NCBI GenBank assembly: GCA_016213865.1
Contig: JACQZL010000349.1
Span: 1-12,357 of the forward strand
Length of the DNA stretch: 12,357 bases
DNA from: Candidatus Rifleibacteriota bacterium
GTDB taxonomy: Bacteria; UBP17; UBA6191; JACPRK01
Direction: 5' to 3'
Made by a program: the position numbers and the translations under genes. The notes under the pieces were generated by a model that was not told where the DNA came from, searched no databases, and saw nothing but the letters and a program-made list of their open reading frames with translations. Positions 8,315-12,357 of the stretch are shown piece by piece. How positions within the stretch are numbered: the stretch's first letter is position 1; each line of letters opens with the position of its first letter.

Positions 8315-8356
8315 GAGTGTAGAGAATTTCGGCAGGACTGCCGAAGAGTCCTACAC
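8315..8356. promoter_or_regulatory. nested palindrome, candidate upstream activating site for the sigma-54 regulator
   Basis: The centre TTCGGCAGGACTGCCGAA (8328-8345) is a perfect 8+8 palindrome with a 2-base spacer. Outside it GTGTAG (8317-8322) and CTACAC (8351-8356) are symmetric about the same axis, making a 40-base dyad. The left half repeats the element at 8223-8242. The centre is about 187 bases upstream of the predicted plus-strand sigma-54 start, a normal distance for an NtrC-type enhancer. Its use by the regulator encoded at 5815-7179 is inferred. A transcribed hairpin is the alternative, though no gene ends nearby. Confidence 0.6.
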
Positions 8357-8497
8357 AACGGCTCTGCAGAGGGGGTGTACGAGAGCTTGCGACAGCGGCG
8401 CCGCCGCCCCGGACCCGGTTCCGAGACTCCAGTTGCCATCGGCATTCTCAGCCCCTCTAGCGGCTGACCGGCGAGGCGTCGACCGGTGTCGAAATGT

Positions 8498-8512
8498 TGG
8501 CCAACTCCTTGC
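8498..8512 (+). promoter_or_regulatory. sigma-54 promoter for the cytochrome operon
   Basis: TGGCCAACTCCTTGC fits TGGCAC-N5-TTGC, with GG at 8499-8500 and GC at 8511-8512 at the required offset and T after TTGC. The start would be near 8524, giving a leader of about 43 bases that ends with a CGGAGGA ribosome site before ATG 8567. No comparably good sigma-54 match was found in front of the cytochrome c gene, so this promoter probably serves all three plus-strand genes. Confidence 0.75.
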
Positions 8513-8566
8513 TTCTCCCCCGGCGGAAACCATCGAGCCCAACTCAATCCCGATACGGAGGACGCC

Positions 8567-9619
8567 ATGCAAAGCTCCAATCTCACCAAGCTGTTCAAGT
8601 TCTCGGTCGCCACACTTCTCTCCCTGGCAGTTCTGCTCGGCGCCCACCTGTCTCTGGCCTCGGCCTGGCTGGTCTACCGGCTCGCCGCCGAGCTGGCCGT
8701 CGTGGCCTGCGCGGCAATCGTCATCCTGAACCCGGCCTTCCGGCGCTGGCTCACGCCCGACCCCAAGGGCCACTACAAAGGACTCCGCCTCCCGCTCGAG
8801 GTGGCCGTCCACCCGAGCCACTGCTGGGCCCGGGCCACGGGAGACACCGAGCTGACGATCGGCGTCGACGACCTGGTCTGCCGCTCGATCGGCCAGCCGG
8901 AGTCGGTGAAGCTCCCCGAGGCCGGCACGGTCATCCGTGAAGGCGAGCCGCTCTTCAGCCTGGAGCGCTCGGGGCGCACCGTCACCCTGCGCTCGCCGGT
9001 GAGCGGCAAGATCGCCAGCGTCAACCCCGCGCTTGCGGGAAAGCCGGCCCTTCTTGCCCAGTCGCCCTACGGTGACGGCTGGCTCGTGAAGCTGGCCGTC
9101 GACAGCCCCCGGCGCTGCCTGGGCAAGTTCCAGAGCGGCAGGGACGCCAGGGATTGGTTCCGGGCCGAGGTCGACCGGCTGCTCGGCGCCGCCCACCCGG
9201 ACCAGCTCGGTAGCGCCGCGATGGCCGACGGCGGCGCGCTCGTGGCCGACTTCCACCTCTATCTCGACGACCTCACCTGGAAGCAGATCGCGACCTCCTT
9301 CTTCGGAGACGCCGCCGATGCGCAGCCGTGGCCCGGCGCCCAGCTCAGGCACCACGGCGGCTCGCTGGTCGGCGAGGGCGACTACTACTGCTTCGACCGG
9401 GGCGACCACGTGCGGGTGGACGGGTTCGCCATCCTGCCGGGCGAAGCCACCAAGACCTGGTTCCGGATGCCGCCGCTCGCCTTCGTCGCGACTGCGCCGC
9501 TCTTCGGACTGGCCTACGCGATGTTCCTCCCCTTCATCGGGATGGCGATGCTCTTCGCGGTGGGATTCCAGACGGTGGCGGCCCACACGGCACGCGCGAC
9601 CCACGGCCCACGGCACTGA
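8567..9619 (+). CDS. membrane-anchored GcvH-like protein lacking the lipoyl lysine
   Basis: This 350-residue protein begins with two hydrophobic helices (about 12-33 and 36-55), then a GcvH-like domain (about 80-177), a linker region with ADGGALVADFHLYLDDLTW, and a C-terminal hydrophobic stretch of one or two helices (about 304-336). H-protein landmarks are visible: IGVDDLVCRSIG, LPEAGTVIREGE, LRSPVSGKI, VNPAL, SPYGDGWLVKL. The lipoyl-lysine position reads ERSG (133-136), so Gly136 replaces it. It resembles the protein at 7266-8015 across the domain and the following DGG region, indicating paralogues. ATG 8567 is chosen for CGGAGGA at 8556-8562; the frame is open further upstream but overlaps the sigma-54 promoter. 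It is the first gene of the cytochrome operon, so a structural or assembly role in the membrane redox complex is plausible. Function is otherwise unknown. Confidence 0.82.
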   Translation: MQSSNLTKLFKFSVATLLSLAVLLGAHLSLASAWLVYRLAAELAVVACAAIVILNPAFRRWLTPDPKGHYKGLRLPLEVAVHPSHCWARATGDTELTIGVDDLVCRSIGQPESVKLPEAGTVIREGEPLFSLERSGRTVTLRSPVSGKIASVNPALAGKPALLAQSPYGDGWLVKLAVDSPRRCLGKFQSGRDARDWFRAEVDRLLGAAHPDQLGSAAMADGGALVADFHLYLDDLTWKQIATSFFGDAADAQPWPGAQLRHHGGSLVGEGDYYCFDRGDHVRVDGFAILPGEATKTWFRMPPLAFVATAPLFGLAYAMFLPFIGMAMLFAVGFQTVAAHTARATHGPRH

Positions 9620-9669
9620 ACTTGCGGCATCCCACGGCCAACCCGCCCGGACCCGGTCCACGCAGGGCC

Positions 9670-9762
9670 GGGTCCTGCGTTCCGGTCCGGTCGCTCCCCC
9701 CCCTTTCGATCTCACGGGTCCTGCGTACCGGTCCGGTCGCTCCCCCCCCCTTTCGATCTCAC
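9670..9762. repeat. 46-base tandem duplication with long C tracts
   Basis: Two adjacent copies (9670-9715 and 9716-9762) begin GGGTCCTGCG and end TTTCGATCTCAC. They differ at one base (T/A) and by one C in the homopolymer, which is 8 C in the first copy and 9 C in the second. The pair fills much of the 183-base gap between the membrane GcvH-like gene and the cytochrome c gene. A small CGCAGG/CCTGCG hairpin (9661-9679) overlaps its left edge. Recent duplication is likely from the near identity. It may change spacing or read-through in the operon leader; no promoter is evident in it. Confidence 0.9.
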
Positions 9763-9802
9763 CCCTGACGAACAACGGAGAACCATCTCCAGAGGTATGG
9801 GA

Positions 9803-11329
9803 ATGCTTGCGAACAAGATCCGTCGAGCCGAGCGTCCGTCTCCGGCCTCGACCAGGGCTGGCCGATCGGCACTCCGGCGCTCGCACGCGCTGACGGTCGT
9901 CCTGGCGGCCTGCCTGCTCCAGTGCCACGGGCCGCTCCTGGCCGCGCCGGCTGCCACCGTGGCGAGCACCGCCGCCGTCCAGGCGACGACCGCCTCCGCT
10001 CCCGCGACCGCCGCCGCCACCAAGGCCGCCCCCGCCGCGACCAACGAGCAGTGTCTCGGCTGCCACGAGGGCGGCGGCCTCGAACTCAACTACGCCGACG
10101 GACGCAAGCAGTCGGTCGACGTCGACTCCTCGAAGCTGAAGAAATCGGCCCACGCCGACATGGCCTGTGTCGACTGCCATCCGGGCTACTCCGGCGAGGG
10201 GCACGAAACGCCGAAGTTCTTGAACCGGCGAGAACAGCTCCGCACCCGGATGGAGGTCTGCCTCAACTGCCACTCGATCGAGGGCACGATGCACAGCCGC
10301 CTCAAGGAGAGCCAGGGCCAGCTCATCTGCCGCGACTGCCACGGCGCGGGCCACGAGGTGCAGCCTTCCCTCGTCCAGGGATGCCTCGGCTGTCACACGC
10401 GCCCGATGGGTCTCACGCTCGCCGATGGCGAACTGGTCGCACTGCAGATGAAGACCCCCATCATCGTCGGCTCGGTGCACAAGAACCTCGGCTGCAACGC
10501 CTGCCATCGCAACTTCAGCGTGAAGGAACACCCCGACAAACCCTACGAGAACCACCACCAGCTCAGCTGGAGCATGGCCGACGCCTGCAAGTCCTGCCAT
10601 CCCGAGATGTACGCCAAGAGCCTCGAGGGCATCCATCACCGGCTCAACTCCAAGAACGACCGCCGCGCGCCCAACTGCGCCGACTGCCACGGCTCCCACG
10701 CGATCTCCGACGCCTCCACCGAGAGGCTCAAGATCGCCGATCGCTGCCGCCAGTGCCATCCGGGCGTCTACGACGTCTACGCCTCGAGCGTCCACGGCAA
10801 TGCCCTGAAGAACGGCAGCCGCGACGTCCTCGGCTGCGTCGACTGCCACCAGGCCCACGGCAGCCGGGACCCGCTGACCAACACGTTCCGCACCTGGGTC
10901 CCCCAGCTCTGCGGCGATTGTCACGGCAACCAGGCGCTGATGAAGCGCTACGGCATGACCGGCAAGCTGATGGATTCCTATCTGCAAGACTTCCACGGCG
11001 TGACCGCCGCCTACTACAAGAAGGAAGACAAGGACAACAGCCGCATCGCCGTCTGCACCGACTGCCACGGCATCCACGACATCGCAACCACTCGCGGGCG
11101 CGACGCCGACGGGGTGAAGTCGAAACTGCTCGCGCGGTGCCGGAGCTGCCACCCGGACGCCAAGGCCAGCTTCCCCGATGCCTGGCTATCTCACTACCCC
11201 CCGACCCTGTCGGGCGCACCGCTGGTCTTCCTGGTCGATCTGGCCTACAAGATCATGATTCCGTTCATGGTGGTCGGGCTGATGCTGCAGATCCTCCTCC
11301 ACCTGTATCGCTACACCGTGAAGCGCTGA
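9803..11329 (+). CDS. 13-haem periplasmic cytochrome c with C-terminal membrane anchor
   Basis: The 508-residue protein has an Arg-rich N-terminus, a signal segment (about 29-50), an Ala/Thr-rich low-complexity linker (about 50-80) and thirteen CXXCH motifs, at residues 84, 122, 153, 176, 194, 231, 262, 292, 315, 345, 370, 418 and 446. Many spare His (VHKN, NHHQ, GIHHR, SVHGN, DFHG) can give bis-His ligation. A C-terminal hydrophobic helix (about 472-498) with a basic tail anchors it to the inner membrane. Such proteins pass electrons between the quinone pool and periplasmic or outer-membrane carriers. The cytochrome b gene follows after 23 bases, so the two probably form a quinone-linked complex; direction of flow cannot be read. 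ATG 9803 is preferred because AGAGG (9791-9795) is 7 bases upstream; the ATG at 9797 is too close to it. LAAC in the signal could be a lipobox, but LLAAPA is an alternative cleavage site. I cannot assign it to a named cytochrome family. Confidence 0.95.
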   Translation: MLANKIRRAERPSPASTRAGRSALRRSHALTVVLAACLLQCHGPLLAAPAATVASTAAVQATTASAPATAAATKAAPAATNEQCLGCHEGGGLELNYADGRKQSVDVDSSKLKKSAHADMACVDCHPGYSGEGHETPKFLNRREQLRTRMEVCLNCHSIEGTMHSRLKESQGQLICRDCHGAGHEVQPSLVQGCLGCHTRPMGLTLADGELVALQMKTPIIVGSVHKNLGCNACHRNFSVKEHPDKPYENHHQLSWSMADACKSCHPEMYAKSLEGIHHRLNSKNDRRAPNCADCHGSHAISDASTERLKIADRCRQCHPGVYDVYASSVHGNALKNGSRDVLGCVDCHQAHGSRDPLTNTFRTWVPQLCGDCHGNQALMKRYGMTGKLMDSYLQDFHGVTAAYYKKEDKDNSRIAVCTDCHGIHDIATTRGRDADGVKSKLLARCRSCHPDAKASFPDAWLSHYPPTLSGAPLVFLVDLAYKIMIPFMVVGLMLQILLHLYRYTVKR

Positions 11330-11352
11330 CCGAAGCTCTCGAGAGTCCAACG

Positions 11353-12117
11353 ATGTCCACTCCCAGCTCCAACACTCCGCAGGTCATCCAGAGATTCACC
11401 ACGTTCCGGGTCCTCGAGCACGGTCTGACCGCCGTCGTCTTCACCACGCTGGTGGTGACCGGGCTCGCCCAGAAGTTCGCGACCGTCGGCCTGGCCGAGT
11501 GGGTCATGCGCCTCTTCGGCGGCATCGACACCACTCGCCTGGTCCACCGCACGGCGGGCCTGGTCTTCGCGCTGTCGCTCGTCCTGCACGTCTTGACCGG
11601 CCTGTATCTGGTGGTCAGCCGCCGCAGCCCGGCCACCATGGTGATCAACTTCAAGGACTTCTCCGACGCGATCGCCAACATGCGCTTTTACCTGGGCATC
11701 GCGGACCATCCGGCGCAATGCGACCGCTTCGACTACAAGCAGAAGTTCGAGTACTGGGGGTGCGTCTTCGGCGGGTTCGTGATGATCGCCACCGGTTTCA
11801 TCCTGTGGTTCCCCACCGACATCTTCCACCTGCTGCCCTTCCTGCCGGCGGAGATCATCCCCGCGGCCAAGGTGGCCCACACCAGCGAGGCCATGCTCGC
11901 CTTCCTCATCATCATCACGTGGCATATCTACGGCTGCATCCTCAGCCCCGAGGTCTTCCCGCTCGACACCTCGATCTTCACGGGCAATATCTCCGTCGAG
12001 AGGATGAGGCACGAGCACCCGCTCGAGCTGGAGCGCCTCACCGGCGAGCCGGTCCCGGCGCACCACGCCTCGCCACCGGCCACGCCTCACGGTCCGGGCG
12101 GCCGGACGCCGGCCTGA
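11353..12117 (+). CDS. di-haem cytochrome b subunit, formate dehydrogenase gamma / b561 type
   Basis: The 254-residue integral membrane protein has four hydrophobic helices (about 22-40, 64-88, 134-153, 176-197). Histidines inside or at the ends of these, H23, H65, H79, H176 and H191, fit bis-His coordination of two haems b. The 15-residue spacing of the last two resembles the H155/H169 pair of the E. coli formate dehydrogenase-N gamma subunit. It should exchange electrons between menaquinone or quinol and the periplasmic cytochrome c encoded just upstream. The Pro/His-rich tail (about 233-254) is soluble. No formate dehydrogenase catalytic or Fe-S subunit is present, so the cytochrome c is the likely partner. 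The frame is open far upstream through the cytochrome c gene, but ATG 11353 is where homology-like sequence begins; the ribosome site (GAGAG at 11340-11344) is weak, consistent with coupling. Confidence 0.92.
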   Translation: MSTPSSNTPQVIQRFTTFRVLEHGLTAVVFTTLVVTGLAQKFATVGLAEWVMRLFGGIDTTRLVHRTAGLVFALSLVLHVLTGLYLVVSRRSPATMVINFKDFSDAIANMRFYLGIADHPAQCDRFDYKQKFEYWGCVFGGFVMIATGFILWFPTDIFHLLPFLPAEIIPAAKVAHTSEAMLAFLIIITWHIYGCILSPEVFPLDTSIFTGNISVERMRHEHPLELERLTGEPVPAHHASPPATPHGPGGRTPA

Positions 12118-12357
12118 ACGCCTGACCGCTCCGCAAGCGCTCCGGTTGTCTTCCTCGCGCCCGCGCGAACGCCTGCCCCCAGGACTCCGGCACGGCCCCT
12201 CCTTTCCACTGCGCGGGGGTGCGCGCGCGGTTCGTGGGGAAACTGGGAGGATCTCGACTTGCCTCTCGGGAGCTTTGCTCCCGAACCCTCACCCGGGGCG
12301 AAGTTCGCCCCGGGCCCCCCCGATGACTGGAGAGACTCTTGCCTCCGCTTGCGGGCA
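12118..12357. other. non-coding tail with two strong hairpins
   Basis: No convincing gene is seen in these 240 bases. Two consecutive hairpins stand out: TCGGGAGC/GCTCCCGA (12266-12284, 3-base loop) and CCCGGGGCG/CGCCCCGGG (12292-12314, AAGTT loop, 9 base pairs). They lie 150-200 bases beyond the cytochrome b stop and may end the operon, but only C-rich sequence follows rather than a U-run. The paired layout also resembles short dispersed palindromes. Confidence 0.55.

Noticed and set aside
8375..8394. Third copy of the GTGTAG...CGGCA repeat (GTGTACGAGAGCTTGCGACA)
   Set aside because: The match needs gaps and several mismatches, and could not be separated from chance.
8351..11152. Very long open frame on the minus strand (933 codons) opposite the membrane GcvH-like and cytochrome c genes
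   Set aside because: It is antisense to a gene with thirteen CXXCH motifs, has low-complexity Val/Ala/Gly/Arg content and no domain, and is expected from high third-position GC.
9922..11352. Upstream extension of the cytochrome b frame through the cytochrome c gene
   Set aside because: The frame is merely free of stops in GC-rich DNA; the translation is Arg/Pro-rich, overlaps the multihaem protein, and membrane protein sequence begins only at 11353.
11353..12117. Gamma subunit of a formate dehydrogenase operon
   Set aside because: No catalytic or iron-sulfur subunit is in the window; the adjacent partner is a multihaem cytochrome, so only the family resemblance is retained.

Overview
The window is GC-rich, tightly coded DNA from a Gram-negative bacterium with much respiratory and two-component machinery. 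The 13-haem cytochrome, haem-motif sensor kinase, sigma-54 activator and Cys-type GAF kinase suggest Deltaproteobacteria/Myxococcota/Desulfobacterota or Acidobacteriota. This placement is inferred from gene content only; no rRNA or tRNA gene is present.

Layout. (1) 94-3222 (+): a large soluble hybrid histidine kinase (REC-GAF-PAS-GAF-HisKA-HATPase-REC), apparently translationally coupled through an ATGA overlap to a gene that ends at 97. (2) 3244-8015: a minus-strand block. Read in its own direction it holds a lysine-less GcvH-like protein with a four-Cys motif (7266-8015), an NtrC-type sigma-54 response regulator (5815-7179), an archaemetzincin protease (5108-5662) and a membrane histidine kinase with two c-type haem motifs in its periplasmic sensor (3244-4884). 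Two palindromic intergenic repeats lie either side of the protease gene. (3) 8016-8566: a divergent regulatory region with a well-matched sigma-54 promoter facing each way, and inverted and direct repeats between them that look like activator sites. (4) 8567-12117 (+): a membrane-anchored second GcvH-like protein, a 13-haem membrane-anchored cytochrome c, and a four-helix cytochrome b of the formate dehydrogenase gamma/b561 type. (5) 12118-12357: no gene seen, two strong hairpins.

Proposed working model (inference): the haem-motif kinase senses redox state or a haem ligand in the periplasm and phosphorylates the sigma-54 regulator. The regulator activates both divergent promoters, producing a membrane quinone/periplasmic electron-transfer module (cytochrome b plus 13-haem cytochrome c) together with two GcvH-fold proteins that have lost the lipoyl lysine. 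The linkage of lysine-less GcvH-like proteins, multihaem cytochromes and a haem-sensing sigma-54 circuit, with an archaemetzincin in the same block, is the most unusual feature of the window.
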